Notes under the pieces: generated by a model
The model's input: the letters and a program-made list of their open reading frames with translations, nothing else
Told to the model about the DNA's origin: nothing
Databases searched by the model: none
Assembly: GCF_000614205.1 (NCBI RefSeq)
Contig: NZ_BAKN01000008.1
Span: forward strand, 1 to 64,000
Source of the DNA: Hoylesella saccharolytica JCM 17484
Lineage (GTDB): Bacteria; Bacteroidota; Bacteroidia; Bacteroidales; Bacteroidaceae
DNA length: 64,000 bases
Direction: 5' to 3'
Position numbers and translations under genes: made by a program
Shown here: piece after piece, positions 33,183 through 42,883 of the stretch
Layout: each line of letters begins with the position of its first letter
Numbering within the stretch: position 1 is the first letter of the stretch

Positions 33183-34823
33183 ATGGAAAAAAGTGCGTTG
33201 CAGAAGGCCAGAGCGTCTTATCAACCCAAGTTACCTAAAGCCCTTCAAGGTGCGGTAAAGATTGCTGAGGGTGCTCCTACGCAGAGCGTTGACAATCAAG
33301 AAGATATTAAAAAACTGTTTCCCAACACGTATGGCATGCCTCTTATCGAATTTGTTCAGGGTAACGAAATTCCTGCTAAGGCCATCAATGTAGGTATCAT
33401 TCTCAGTGGCGGACAGGCTCCCGGCGGGCATAATGTTATATCGGGCTTATTTGACGAAGTAAAAAAACTGAACCCCAATAATCGACTTTACGGGTTTTTG
33501 ATGGGTCCCGGTGGATTGGTAGACCATAAATATATTGAGATTACAGCCGACTTTTTGAACGACTATCGCAATACAGGCGGATTTGATATGATTGGAAGCG
33601 GACGTACCAAACTGGAAACAACCGAACAATTTGAGAAGGGGCTGGAAATCATTCGTAAACTTGATATCAACGCCATTGTTATCATTGGAGGTGACGACTC
33701 GAATACTAATGCCTGCGTATTGGCCGAATATTATGCAGCCAAAAACTATGGTGTGCAGGTTATCGGCTGTCCGAAGACCATCGATGGCGACTTGAAAAAC
33801 GACCAAATAGAAACATCATTCGGATTTGATACAGCAACAAAGACTTATAGTGAACTGATTGGCAACATTGAGCGCGATTGTAATTCAGCCCGTAAATATT
33901 GGCACTTCGTAAAACTAATGGGTCGTTCGGCATCGCACATCGCACTTGAATGTGCCCTGCAAACACAACCCAACATCTGTATTATCTCTGAAGAAGTAGA
34001 AGCAAAAGATCTTACACTGAACAATATTATCGAGAATATTGCTGCTGCGGTGGCTTATCGGGCAGAGCAAGGACAAAACTTCGGCGTGGTGCTTATTCCC
34101 GAAGGACTTATTGAATTTGTACCTGCTATTGGTCGACTGATACAAGAGCTAAACGACTTGTTGGCTGCTCACGGTGCCGATTACAAAGATTTAGACAAGG
34201 ATGCGCAACGCGAATATATCATGACTCACCTCAGTGCTGAAAACAAAGCCACGTTTGAGACACTGCCAGAAAGCGTTGGTCGCCAACTGTCGTTGGACCG
34301 TGACCCACACGGAAACGTACAAGTATCGCTCATCGAGACAGAAAAGCTGATTTCGGAGATGGTAGATGCCAAGCTGGCTTCATGGGCTAAGCAGGGCAAA
34401 TACAAAGGTCAGTTTGCCCCTCAACACCATTTCTTTGGATACGAAGGCCGCTGTGCTGCACCCTCGAATTTTGATGCAGACTATTGTTATGCACTCGGAA
34501 CAAGTGCAGCATTACTGATTGCAAGTGGTAAAACAGGCTATATGGCTATCGTGAAGAATACCACAGCAAACGCAGAAAACTGGAAAGCAGGTGGTGTACC
34601 CATCACAATGATGATGAATATGGAAAGACGTAACGGTGAGATGAAACCGGTTATCCGCAAGGCTTTAGTAGAGCTTGAAGGAAAACCGTTCAAGACATTT
34701 GCCGCACAACGTGATGAGTGGGCTAAAAATACGTGCTACATCTACCCCGGACCAATACAGTATTGGGGACCAAGCGAGGTGTGCGACCAACCCACAAAGA
34801 CACTGGAACTAGAACAGAAATAA
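33183..34823 (+). CDS. pfp: Diphosphate-fructose-6-phosphate 1-phosphotransferase
   Basis: 546-aa PPi-dependent phosphofructokinase of the long type. [17 protein letters not shown] binds the phosphate donor. GGDDSNTNA carries the aspartate that excludes ATP and favours pyrophosphate, and [10 protein letters not shown] carries the catalytic base. [14 protein letters not shown] and the later PEG motif bind fructose-6-phosphate. It catalyses the reversible committed step of glycolysis in the cytoplasm, a usual enzyme in Bacteroidales. It stands alone, with its own terminator downstream. Confidence 0.95.
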   Translation: MEKSALQKARASYQPKLPKALQGAVKIAEGAPTQSVDNQEDIKKLFPNTYGMPLIEFVQGNEIPAKAINVGIILSGGQAPGGHNVISGLFDEVKKLNPNNRLYGFLMGPGGLVDHKYIEITADFLNDYRNTGGFDMIGSGRTKLETTEQFEKGLEIIRKLDINAIVIIGGDDSNTNACVLAEYYAAKNYGVQVIGCPKTIDGDLKNDQIETSFGFDTATKTYSELIGNIERDCNSARKYWHFVKLMGRSASHIALECALQTQPNICIISEEVEAKDLTLNNIIENIAAAVAYRAEQGQNFGVVLIPEGLIEFVPAIGRLIQELNDLLAAHGADYKDLDKDAQREYIMTHLSAENKATFETLPESVGRQLSLDRDPHGNVQVSLIETEKLISEMVDAKLASWAKQGKYKGQFAPQHHFFGYEGRCAAPSNFDADYCYALGTSAALLIASGKTGYMAIVKNTTANAENWKAGGVPITMMMNMERRNGEMKPVIRKALVELEGKPFKTFAAQRDEWAKNTCYIYPGPIQYWGPSEVCDQPTKTLELEQK

Positions 34824-34839
34824 GGTTTCCGGTGGATGC

Positions 34840-34886
34840 ACTGTGAAGTTCCGAACGTTGTGTGGTCGGGACTTCACAGTTTTTTA
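34840..34886 (+). terminator. Terminator after pfp
   Basis: ACTGTGAAGT (34840-34849) pairs with ACTTCACAGT (34871-34880), with additional pairs inside, and a run of six T follows at once. Classical rho-independent form. Confidence 0.85.
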
Positions 34887-34896
34887 TTGACTACTG

Positions 34897-35783
34897 ATGA
34901 CAAAGAAAAAGTCTGGAAGAAGCAGAATAACAGTCCGTTCGACACGTAAAAAACGTCGGATGCGTCACCGTTTTCATTTTTACAACATTATCATTCCAAA
35001 ATTTTTCCGCCATTCGCGACATCGAGCATGGTGGTTGGGAGGTATTGGTGTAATTTGTTTATATATCTGGGTGTTTTATTCTTTTTTTGTAGGCCCTACC
35101 GGTTTCAGATGGCGTGCGCTTTATGGCGATGCCAATTATCCACAAGGCTACAGCATTCACGGTATCGATATATCTCATTATCAGGGCATCATTGACTGGG
35201 ATAAACTGAGCGAAGCCACTGTAGACGGTAATCCACTGAAGTTTGTTATTATCAAATCAACTGAAGGAACGTCTTCGCTCGATGAGAATTTCAACGACAA
35301 TTTCTTTCAAGCCCGCGAGTATGGTTTATACGTGGTGCTTACCACTTTTGGAGTAATCAATCGGATGCACGTGCTCAGGCCAACTATTTTCTTAAGAGAG
35401 TAAGGTTGCAAAAGGGTGATTTGCCACCCGTACTCGATATTGAGCACAAACCAAAGAATAAGTCGGCAGAAGATTTTCAGCGTGATGTGTTAACGTGGTT
35501 GCATATTGTAGAAAACAAATATCACGTTAAGCCCATTCTTTATACCTATTATAAGTTTAAGGAACAATATCTCTGTGCGCCCGTTTTTGACGACTATCCC
35601 TACTGGATTGCGCACTATTACGTGGAGAAAGTAGAGTATAAAGGTCCGTGGAAGTTTTGGCAACACACCGACGCCGGCAAGCTTGATGGAATTAAAGGCT
35701 ATGTAGACCTAAACATTTATAATGGTTCGTATTATGAATTGAGAAAATTGACCATCGGCTCAGAGAAATTGGAAGAGGATTAA
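34897..35783 (+). CDS. GH25 lysozyme-like muramidase, membrane-anchored (frame-corrected)
   Basis: About 295 aa after restoring one base near 35329-35331, which turns a nonsense tail into LYRGAYHFWSNQSDARAQAN. A very basic N-terminus (RSTRKKRRMRHR) precedes one membrane helix (WWLGGIGVICLYIWVFYSFF, about residues 45-65), so the enzyme is probably anchored in the inner membrane facing the periplasm. The GH25 domain shows HGIDISHYQG and VLDIE with the catalytic acids, then KFWQHTDAGKLDGIKGYVDLN. It would cleave the MurNAc-GlcNAc bond of peptidoglycan. Both fragments align with one domain. Confidence 0.88.
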
Positions 35784-35863
35784 AGGCAAGATAATGCGGA
35801 ACATACATCAAGATTTCATGGTGATAAACGAGGAACGAAAACAGAGCAAACAACCTAATAACA

Positions 35864-35898
35864 AAAAGGGAGCGAACATCAAATGTTCGTTCCCTTTT
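35864..35898. terminator. Terminator after GH25 gene
   Basis: AAAAGGGAGCGAACAT (35864-35879) pairs with ATGTTCGTTCCCTTTT (35883-35898) across a 3-nt loop, with one G-U pair. The A and T ends make it able to act in both directions, which suits the convergent SemiSWEET gene. Confidence 0.85.
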
Positions 35899-36008
35899 CG
35901 GCTATTAATGTCCAAAAGCCACTGTATTGGTTTTTGGTTAAACACACATCGGTATTCCTTTATTTCACGTTATATTATACAATAAGACTAAATACACGAA
36001 AAAAAGAT

Positions 36009-36269
36009 TTACAACGCGGTGAAGGCAGCGATAAATCCGAACACAATACCCGGCGCATTGGCTATCGCAACAGGCCAATCACGATGCTCTTTAAACAGTG
36101 CGTAAGATACCCACAACGTACAGTTGATACCTGCCATGAAAGGTTGAATGAACGATCCCTTATGTCCTTCGAGGTTACCTTGAATCTGTGGAAAATAAAA
36201 GACATACATTAAGATGGCTGTAACGATACCTACCCAGCCCATGGTTTCAAAAAATTTTTGCTTCTCCAT
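36009..36269 (-). CDS. SemiSWEET-type sugar transporter
   Basis: An 86-aa membrane protein with three helices (WVGIVTAILMYVFYFPQI, FMAGINCTLWVSYALF, IANAPGIVFGFIAAFTAL). The PQ motif in helix 1 (YFPQIQGN), the TLWVSYALF stretch and the conserved Asn of IANAPG match the bacterial SemiSWEET half-transporters, which dimerise to carry mono- or disaccharides down their gradient. It is a single gene convergent with the GH25 gene. The substrate cannot be read from sequence. Confidence 0.85.
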   Translation of the reverse strand: MEKQKFFETMGWVGIVTAILMYVFYFPQIQGNLEGHKGSFIQPFMAGINCTLWVSYALFKEHRDWPVAIANAPGIVFGFIAAFTAL

Positions 36270-36628
36270 TTTATAATTATCCTTTAAAAGTTATAATTTT
36301 ACATTTCGTTATTTATGCTGTCATCCTTTGTTTACACTTCTTTCTACATTTTTCCAACTCTTTTCTAACTCCGCAAAGATACAATTTACTTGGATAAGAA
36401 AAACGAAAAACAACGATTATTTTCTTATGAAACAAGTTCTTCACAATCTTCTCACCAATTGGAAAGCCTATCTCTCCAACCATACATATATAAAATAAGA
36501 GTAGCGTTTATGTAAAAGGTGAAGAACTGTGGAACAAGACATAAAAGACTTGATTTATTTTGCTCTTCCTATGATTTACGCTATCTTTGCAACCGTTATT
36601 TCGAAATAAACATTTTATTTACCGATAG
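36270..36628. other. Divergent promoter region, SemiSWEET and DUF2723 gene
   Basis: 359 bp without a gene. TATCTTTG on the minus strand (36381-36374) is a likely -7 box for the SemiSWEET gene. An inverted pair GTTCTTCAC / GTGAAGAAC (about 36435 and 36520) encloses some 80 bp; its meaning is unclear. Confidence 0.5.
36559..36589 (+). promoter_or_regulatory. Predicted promoter for the DUF2723 gene
   Basis: TTTG at 36559-36562 and TATCTTTG at 36582-36589 with 19 bp between them, ending 39 bp before the ATG. A very good Bacteroidetes match. Confidence 0.75.
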
Positions 36629-39600
36629 ATGAAACAGTATAAGTTGGTAGACAATGTGCTGGGTTGGCTTACATTCTTTATCGCCGCCTTTGTTTATTGT
36701 TCTACAATAGAACCTACAGCAAGTTTCTGGGATTGCCCCGAGTTTATTACAACAGGTTATAAACTGGAAATAGGACATCCGCCCGGCGCACCTTTTTTTA
36801 TGCTTACAGCCAATTTGTTCTCGCACTTTGCGAGCGATGTAACGCAAGTGGCACGGATGGTGAACACGATGAGTGCGCTGCTGAGTGCAACAACCATTCT
36901 TTTCTTGTTCTGGACCATCACACACCTGACACGTAAACTGGTGCTGAAAGATTGGAGCGCAATGACAACAGGCAAACTGATTGCCATCGAAGCATCGGGA
37001 CTTGTAGGCGCGCTAATTTATACTTTCAGCGACACATTTTGGTTCAGTGCTGTAGAAGGCGAGGTTTATGCCTATTCTTCAGCATTTACGGCAGTGGTGT
37101 TTTGGCTGATTTTGAAGTGGGAAGACCACGCCGACGAGCCTCACAGCGATCGCTGGTTAGTGCTGATTATGTATATGACGGGGTTAAGCATCGGTGTGCA
37201 TCTGCTCAATTTGCTTTGCATTCCGGCCATCGTCTTGGTGTTTGTGTATCGCAAGTTCCCCGATATTGAAGTGAAAGGTTCGCTCATTGCGCTGTTTATT
37301 TCGTTCGCAGTAGTGGCCGCCGTGCTTTATGGTGTGGTACCCGGCATCATCACTGTGGGTGGCTGGTTTGAGCTGTTCTTTGTCAATACGTTGGGCATGC
37401 CGTTTAACACGGGAGTGATTATATACATTATATTATTAGTGTCGGCCATGATTTGGGCCATCTATGAAAGCTATACGGGCAGTAACAAAAAACGCGAAAA
37501 CATATCGTTCCTCACGGCTTTCGGTATGCTCGGCATTCCGTTCTACGGTTACGGATGGTCGGCTGCACTAATAGGTATCTTAGTGCTTGCAACACTTTAT
37601 TTCGTATTGAATTACAAACGCAAGACAACCGATAAAAAGTTGGTTCCGCTGATTTCGTCACGCATCAAGAATACCACACTGCTTTGTCTGCTGATGCTGA
37701 TGATTGGCTATTCCAGCTACGCAGTAATCGTTATTCGTTCATCAGCCAATCCACCAATGGATCAAAACTCTCCAGAAGATATTTTCACGCTGGGTACCTA
37801 TCTCAGTCGTGACCAATATGGCGACCGTCCATTGCTTTACGGACCGGCTTTTACCTCTCAAGTACAGTTGGATCAGGAAGGAAACATGTGCAAACCGCGT
37901 ATGTCAAAAGGTGCACCGATTTATCAGCGTAAGGAAAAAGCCAGCAAAGACGAAAAAGACTCTTACTTTGTTGTGAGCCAAAAAAGCCGATATATATATG
38001 CGCAGAATATGCTTTTTCCGCGTATGCACAGCTCAATTGACAGACATCCGCAGGCTTACGAAGATTGGATGGGGGGTATAGAAGGAACGGAAGTGCCTTA
38101 CGACCGATGCGGAGAGAACATCATGGTAAAGATGCCCACGCAATTAGAAAACATACGTTTTTTCCTCTCTTATCAGTGCAACTTTATGTACTGGCGTTAC
38201 TTTATGTGGAACTTTGCCGGACGGCAGAACGATATACAGGGTAACGGAGAACTTGAACACGGCAACTGGCTCACGGGTATCGGCTTCATTGATAATCTGC
38301 GATTGGGCGACCAAAGCAAATTGCCCGACGATTTAAAAAATAACAAGGGGCATAATGTTTTCTACTGTCTGCCCTTGTTGTTAGGTGTCATCGGACTATT
38401 CTGGCAAGCTTTCCGCGGGCGGCGCGGCATACGCCAGTTCTGGGTCGTATTCTTCCTTTTCTTCATGACCGGATTGGCTATCGTGATTTATCTGAACCAA
38501 ACACCGATGCAACCGCGTGAACGAGACTATGCCTATGCAGGCTCCTTCTATGCCTTTGCCATTTGGTGTGGCATCGGTGTAGCTGCCATCATCGACTTAT
38601 TGAAGAAAAAAATCAAAGTAGAGGGAACCATCGTTTCGGCCGCAGTTGGCGTATTGGCATTGCTCGTACCAATACAGATGGCATCACAAACATGGGACGA
38701 CCACGACCGCAGCAACCGTTACACTTGTCGTGATTTTGGACAAAACTACCTGATGACCCTACAAGACAAGGGCAACCCCATTATTTTTACCAACGGCGAC
38801 AACGACACCTTCCCACTATGGTATAACCAAGAGGTGGAAGGCGTGCGCACAGATGCCCGCGTATGCAATCTCAGCTATCTGCAAACCGACTGGTACATCG
38901 ACCAAATGAAACGCCCGGCTTACAACTCGCCCGCAGTACCCATCACATGGCCGCGACTTGATTATTGTTCAGGCACAAACGAATATGTCGAAGTAGTTCC
39001 GCAGGCCAAGCAGCAGCTGTTAGATTTCTACAACAAGCACCCGCAGAAAGCAAAAGCAACCTACGGAGACGAGCCGTTCGAACTGAAGAACATCCTAAAA
39101 TATTGGGTACGTTCGAAAGATGCCGAATTGCATATCATTCCCACCGACACGCTTTACGTAACCATCGACAAAGAGGCCGTGAAAAAGAGCGGAATGATGA
39201 TGGCTGCCGACACCATTCCCAACCGTATGGTGATATCGCTTGCAGGGAAAAAGGCTCTGTACAAAGGCGACCTGATGATGCTCGAGATGATTGCACAGTG
39301 CAACTGGATACGCCCCATATACGTGGCATACACGGTGGGTTCGGAAAATTATATGAACTTGGGCGACAATTTTGTACAAGAAGGATTGGCCAACAGGATT
39401 ACGCCGTTTACCACCAACAAGGAGGGAGCACGTAACTTCGACACCGAGAAGACCTACAACAACGTGATGAACCGCTACAAATTCGGCGGACTTACCCGGA
39501 AAGGCATCTATCTTGACGAAACCATTATGCGCATGTGCTGCACCCACCGACGACTGATGGCACAACTGGCCATGCAGCTGATTGTCGAGGGAAAGAACGA

Positions 39601-39988
39601 CAAGGCACTCAAGGTTCTGCAAAAAGTCGAGAAAGAATTCCCCACCTATAACGTTCCGATAACGTATATGATTAGCGGTCTCGACTGGGGTGGTGGAGCA
39701 GAAATAGCTCGCGCCTACATCCTGCTGGGGCAGAAAGCCAAAGCCAAAGAGTATATCCAGGCCGTATGGACCACTGCCGAACAGTATCTCAACTGGTATC
39801 TCTCGCTCGACGGCGGACGGTTCGCCGGGTCGATGAACGATTGTTTGTCGCAATTCTACACCATGCGACAGCTTAGCCAACTTACCGAAATGGTTGACCG
39901 CAAATGGGCTGCCCGGCAGACGCAACAACTCAACGCCCTCTACATCCAGTATCAAGGCAAGGGCGGAACGTTCCCCCAAGAAAAATAA
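36629..39988 (+). CDS. DUF2723 multi-spanning membrane protein
   Basis: 1119 aa. Residues about 1-400 hold some eight to ten membrane helices. The first periplasmic loop has the family signature SFWDCPEFITTGYKLEIGHPPGAPFF. More helices lie around residues 575-690. The C-terminal third (about 700-1119) is soluble, begins NPIIFTNGDNDTFPLWYNQE and ends in TPR-like helices. DUF2723 is distantly related to protein O-mannosyltransferase-like GT-C enzymes, so a glycosyltransfer role at the envelope is plausible but not shown here. It is intact and long, as in other Bacteroidetes. Confidence 0.85.
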   Translation: MKQYKLVDNVLGWLTFFIAAFVYCSTIEPTASFWDCPEFITTGYKLEIGHPPGAPFFMLTANLFSHFASDVTQVARMVNTMSALLSATTILFLFWTITHLTRKLVLKDWSAMTTGKLIAIEASGLVGALIYTFSDTFWFSAVEGEVYAYSSAFTAVVFWLILKWEDHADEPHSDRWLVLIMYMTGLSIGVHLLNLLCIPAIVLVFVYRKFPDIEVKGSLIALFISFAVVAAVLYGVVPGIITVGGWFELFFVNTLGMPFNTGVIIYIILLVSAMIWAIYESYTGSNKKRENISFLTAFGMLGIPFYGYGWSAALIGILVLATLYFVLNYKRKTTDKKLVPLISSRIKNTTLLCLLMLMIGYSSYAVIVIRSSANPPMDQNSPEDIFTLGTYLSRDQYGDRPLLYGPAFTSQVQLDQEGNMCKPRMSKGAPIYQRKEKASKDEKDSYFVVSQKSRYIYAQNMLFPRMHSSIDRHPQAYEDWMGGIEGTEVPYDRCGENIMVKMPTQLENIRFFLSYQCNFMYWRYFMWNFAGRQNDIQGNGELEHGNWLTGIGFIDNLRLGDQSKLPDDLKNNKGHNVFYCLPLLLGVIGLFWQAFRGRRGIRQFWVVFFLFFMTGLAIVIYLNQTPMQPRERDYAYAGSFYAFAIWCGIGVAAIIDLLKKKIKVEGTIVSAAVGVLALLVPIQMASQTWDDHDRSNRYTCRDFGQNYLMTLQDKGNPIIFTNGDNDTFPLWYNQEVEGVRTDARVCNLSYLQTDWYIDQMKRPAYNSPAVPITWPRLDYCSGTNEYVEVVPQAKQQLLDFYNKHPQKAKATYGDEPFELKNILKYWVRSKDAELHIIPTDTLYVTIDKEAVKKSGMMMAADTIPNRMVISLAGKKALYKGDLMMLEMIAQCNWIRPIYVAYTVGSENYMNLGDNFVQEGLANRITPFTTNKEGARNFDTEKTYNNVMNRYKFGGLTRKGIYLDETIMRMCCTHRRLMAQLAMQLIVEGKNDKALKVLQKVEKEFPTYNVPITYMISGLDWGGGAEIARAYILLGQKAKAKEYIQAVWTTAEQYLNWYLSLDGGRFAGSMNDCLSQFYTMRQLSQLTEMVDRKWAARQTQQLNALYIQYQGKGGTFPQEK

Positions 39989-40012
39989 GGCGCTCGTTGC
40001 AGAGAAAACAAA

Positions 40013-40355
40013 TCCCAATGTTGGGAAATCGTGCCGGCGAAGAAACCGGTGCCTCCCAACATTGGGAAATCGCCCCAACAGCGACAGCAGTCCTTCCAAA
40101 GGTGTGGAAAACCTTCCGATAGCAACTGCAATCTTTCCCAACATTGGGAAACCTTCCCGACAACAAAGGCGATATCTCCCAACATTGGGACGCGTTGCCG
40201 GCAAAAAAGTAGTATTTCCCAAGATTGGGACACATATTACTTTCGTTGCTCAACCTTTCCCACCGGTGGGAAACACAAAAGTCAACAAAAACAAATTTCC
40301 CCGTTAAAGGGAACATCTGAATATCCACAAAACAATTTTCCACCGCTGAAGGGGA
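40013..40355. repeat. Phased palindrome array, 41-bp period (nine units)
   Basis: The gap 39989-40406 holds no supported gene. Palindromes of the form TTTCCCAACATTGGGAAA are centred near 40019.5, 40060.5, 40101.5, 40142.5, 40183.5, 40223.5, 40264.5, 40305 and 40347, so the steps are 41, 41, 41, 41, 40, 41, about 41 and 42. The third is degenerate (TCCAAAGGTGTGGA) and the last three drift (TCCCACCGGTGGGA, TCCCCGTTAAAGGGA, TCCACCGCTGAAGGGGA). The linkers are unrelated to one another except for length. Overlapping frames are artefacts of the repeat. Confidence 0.9.
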
Positions 40356-40406
40356 ACCTCGAAATGGCTAAACGCCCCCTCTCCCTTCGCAGGAACCACT
40401 AAAAGC

Positions 40407-41015
40407 ATGATAATCGAGCAACCCGCGATATTTCTACGCTGGCTTTACCCCAAAGCCCTATGGCGAATGAATCAACATGAGCGCAGCATTTATCTCACCT
40501 TCGACGACGGTCCCATCCCCCAGTCTACCCCCTTTATTCTTGAAACACTTGCCCATTACAACGTTCGTGCCACCTTCTTTATGGTAGGCCAAAACGTAGA
40601 AAAGCATCCCGAACTGTATCAACAAATCGTTGAAGCAGGCCATTGCGTGGGCAACCACACCTACAACCACATCAGCGGTTTCAAGCACTCGATACACCGA
40701 TACACCGACAATACCAATCGCGCCGACAAGCTGATACACTCGAACCTGTTCCGCCCACCACACGGGTGGATGCGCTGGTCGCAATATGCCTGGCTCAGCA
40801 GAAAATATAAAGTGGTGATGTGGGACGTAGTTACGCGCGATTACTCGAAATGGATGACTGCCGAAGACGTACTCGACAACGTCAAACGATACGTGCGCAA
40901 TGGCTCGATTATCACTTTTCACGACTCGCTCAAAAGCATCGACAAACTGCATTTCGCACTTCCCAAAGCCTTAGAATGGCTAAAAGAACAGGGCTACACA
41001 TTTAAAACATTCTGA
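40407..41015 (+). CDS. Polysaccharide deacetylase (NodB domain)
   Basis: 202-aa carbohydrate esterase family 4 domain covering almost the whole protein. Motif 1 is LTFDDGP (Asp33-Asp34), motif 2 is GNHTYNH with the two metal-binding histidines, motif 3 is FRPPHGW, and a late FHDSLKS carries the final histidine. It removes N- or O-acetyl groups from a polysaccharide or peptidoglycan with a bound divalent metal. No signal peptide is evident, so it could act at the cytoplasmic membrane or be exported otherwise. queG follows after 50 bp. Confidence 0.88.
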   Translation: MIIEQPAIFLRWLYPKALWRMNQHERSIYLTFDDGPIPQSTPFILETLAHYNVRATFFMVGQNVEKHPELYQQIVEAGHCVGNHTYNHISGFKHSIHRYTDNTNRADKLIHSNLFRPPHGWMRWSQYAWLSRKYKVVMWDVVTRDYSKWMTAEDVLDNVKRYVRNGSIITFHDSLKSIDKLHFALPKALEWLKEQGYTFKTF

Positions 41016-41065
41016 CGGCGAGGGTAAGGTTCTGCAGAGCGTTCTGTACAAGAAATTCCGACCCA

Positions 41066-42172
41066 ATGACTTCCAAACATTCTGAAGAAACCAATTCCAT
41101 CCTTTCTGAAGAAACAAAGGCTAAGCTTTCTGAAGAAATAAAAGTCGAGGCACAACGTCTCGGCTTTTTTGCCTGCGGAATAGCTCAAGCAAGTGCCGTA
41201 GACCGCGATACGGCAGCTGAAGTAAAACGATGGCTCGATAAAGGCGGCTACGCGGAAATGAACTACATGAACAACCACACCGACAAGCGACTCGACCCAC
41301 GTTTGCTGATGCAGGGCCTCAAATCCATCGTTTGCGTAGCGCTCAATTACGCCCCCGAACAGCGCATTCCGCAAACCGAATTTCAGCTGGCCGGCTATGC
41401 CTACGGACAAGATTATCACGATGTGGTGAAAAACAAACTGCGACAACTGGCTGCAACATTCGGTTTTCAGCCCTATACAGAACCCGCCGGCTCCCACACC
41501 CCTGCCGTTCCTACCCCACAAACAATCCCTAATCCCTCCTCTCTAATCCCTCCTCCCCTCCCACCCCAATTCCGCGTTTTTTGCGACAGCGCGCCCATTC
41601 TCGAACGCTATTGGGCGGTAAAGGCCGGTTTGGGATGGACGGGGCGCAACCACCAACTCATCCTTCCCAACGCTGGCAGCATGTTTGTTTTGGGCGAGCT
41701 TTTTCTCGATATCCCCCTTACCTACGACCAGCCCCTACCCAACCGATGCGGTTCGTGTCATCGCTGCATCGACGCCTGTCCCACCGGCGCATTGGGCACT
41801 TGGAATAGCCCAACCGCCGACCATCTGCACCCCTTTGACGCCGCCCGATGCCTGTCTTATCAAACCATTGAAAATCGCGGAACACTCTCCACCGACATTG
41901 CCGCAGCAATGGGAAACACCATCTACGGCTGCGACAAGTGTCAAACAGCCTGCCCTTGGAACCGTTTCGCCTCTCCTACGAACATTGCCGAGCTGCGTCC
42001 GCGCCCCGAACTCCTTGCCATGACTCGCGAAAAATGGCTACATCTTTCGGAAGAAGACTATCAAAAGCTCTTCAAAGGCAGTGCCGTAAAGCGCGCCAAG
42101 TATTCAGGTTTGATGCGTAACATCACCGCCGTGAACAACCAAGAGAAAGATAAAGAACACCCGTCGGAATAA
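41066..42172 (+). CDS. queG: Epoxyqueuosine reductase with proline-rich insertion
   Basis: 368 aa. It catalyses the last step of queuosine synthesis in tRNA, reduction of the epoxide, using cobalamin and two 4Fe-4S clusters. The clusters are bound by CGSCHRCIDACPTGAL and CDKCQTACPWN. Cobalamin-domain motifs include KGGYAEMNYM and KAGLGWTGRNHQLI. Residues about 148-173 (TPAVPTPQTIPNPSSLIPPP) are an insertion encoded by a CT-rich direct repeat of ATCCCT units at 41508-41570, absent from ordinary QueG. It is in frame and lies in a surface loop position between conserved blocks. The first residues (SKHSEETNSILSEETKAKLS) also look repetitive. Confidence 0.9.
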   Translation: MTSKHSEETNSILSEETKAKLSEEIKVEAQRLGFFACGIAQASAVDRDTAAEVKRWLDKGGYAEMNYMNNHTDKRLDPRLLMQGLKSIVCVALNYAPEQRIPQTEFQLAGYAYGQDYHDVVKNKLRQLAATFGFQPYTEPAGSHTPAVPTPQTIPNPSSLIPPPLPPQFRVFCDSAPILERYWAVKAGLGWTGRNHQLILPNAGSMFVLGELFLDIPLTYDQPLPNRCGSCHRCIDACPTGALGTWNSPTADHLHPFDAARCLSYQTIENRGTLSTDIAAAMGNTIYGCDKCQTACPWNRFASPTNIAELRPRPELLAMTREKWLHLSEEDYQKLFKGSAVKRAKYSGLMRNITAVNNQEKDKEHPSE

Positions 42173-42639
42173 GTTTTATCCCCGCCTTGTTACAAAGCAA
42201 AAGGTCTTAGAAGCACCCACCCCATTGTTTGTGCCAGATTGTTAATAAAGCCTATATTATCAACCCGATATATACATTATTTATATAAATTGTCATACCT
42301 TTGCCACAGCTTTAACAAAAGAACAAACTCTTTTCAGATAGAAATACAGAAAAAGTTTTTCAAATTAAGACATATTTTACAAGAGATAAGAAAATCAAAA
42401 TACAATGTGTTGTGTAAATACATATTCGGAAACGTTAAAAGTTGCAGTTTTGTATGTGTGGAATAACTCGCTAACACACAAGCAACTTAACTTACGTGCG
42501 CGTATCATATAACAAATATAACAAAAACAATAGCTTGTAAAGGATTTCTACGGAATTCCCTTGTGTTTTTTATGTATTTTTCCCCAAGTTAAATAGAAAA
42601 TAGCTTCAAAATTTATTCACAAAAAAATGAGATAAAAAG
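42173..42639. promoter_or_regulatory. Leader and promoter region of the second surface module
   Basis: 467 bp without a gene. TACCTTTG at 42296-42303 is a likely -7 box and is identical to the octamer at 9-16 before the first module. The resulting transcript would have an untranslated leader of about 330 nt, AT-rich and without an obvious hairpin. Confidence 0.45.
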
Positions 42640-42851
42640 ATGAAAAGGAAACAAGAAAATTACATTCCACCTTGTATCAAGGTGATTGAAACCAAAGTGG
42701 AATATCACCTCTTAGAAGGATCGAATATTGGTCAAGGCGGGCACAATTCGGAACTGTCAATCCGCCGATCAGTGGTTCCAAACAAGGCTTTTTTGAAGAG
42801 GAAGAAGAGGAAGAAAACGAGGAGGAAACAAACGGATCGTGGAATATTTGA
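42640..42851 (+). CDS. Small acidic protein preceding second lipoprotein (frame-corrected)
   Basis: About 70 aa. The first part reads MKRKQENYIPPCIKV, then ETKVEYHLLEGSNIGQGGHN. As given, the frame then turns basic. Adding one G at GG 42750-42751 gives NSGTVNPPISGSKQGFFEEE and an acidic tail ending ETNGSWNI at a stop 33 bp before the lipoprotein start. The acidic tail and spacing match the small protein of the first module, which supports the correction. The function is unknown. Confidence 0.6.
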
Positions 42852-42883
42852 CAATGAAAACAAACATTTAAGATTTGACAACA

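Noticed and set aside
39095-40222. 375-codon minus-strand frame opposite the DUF2723 gene end
   Set aside because: Antisense shadow extending into the palindrome array; product without domains.
40013-40355. CRISPR array
   Set aside because: Repeats are 14-18-bp palindromes with linkers of about 23-27 bp, they are degenerate, and no cas gene is near.
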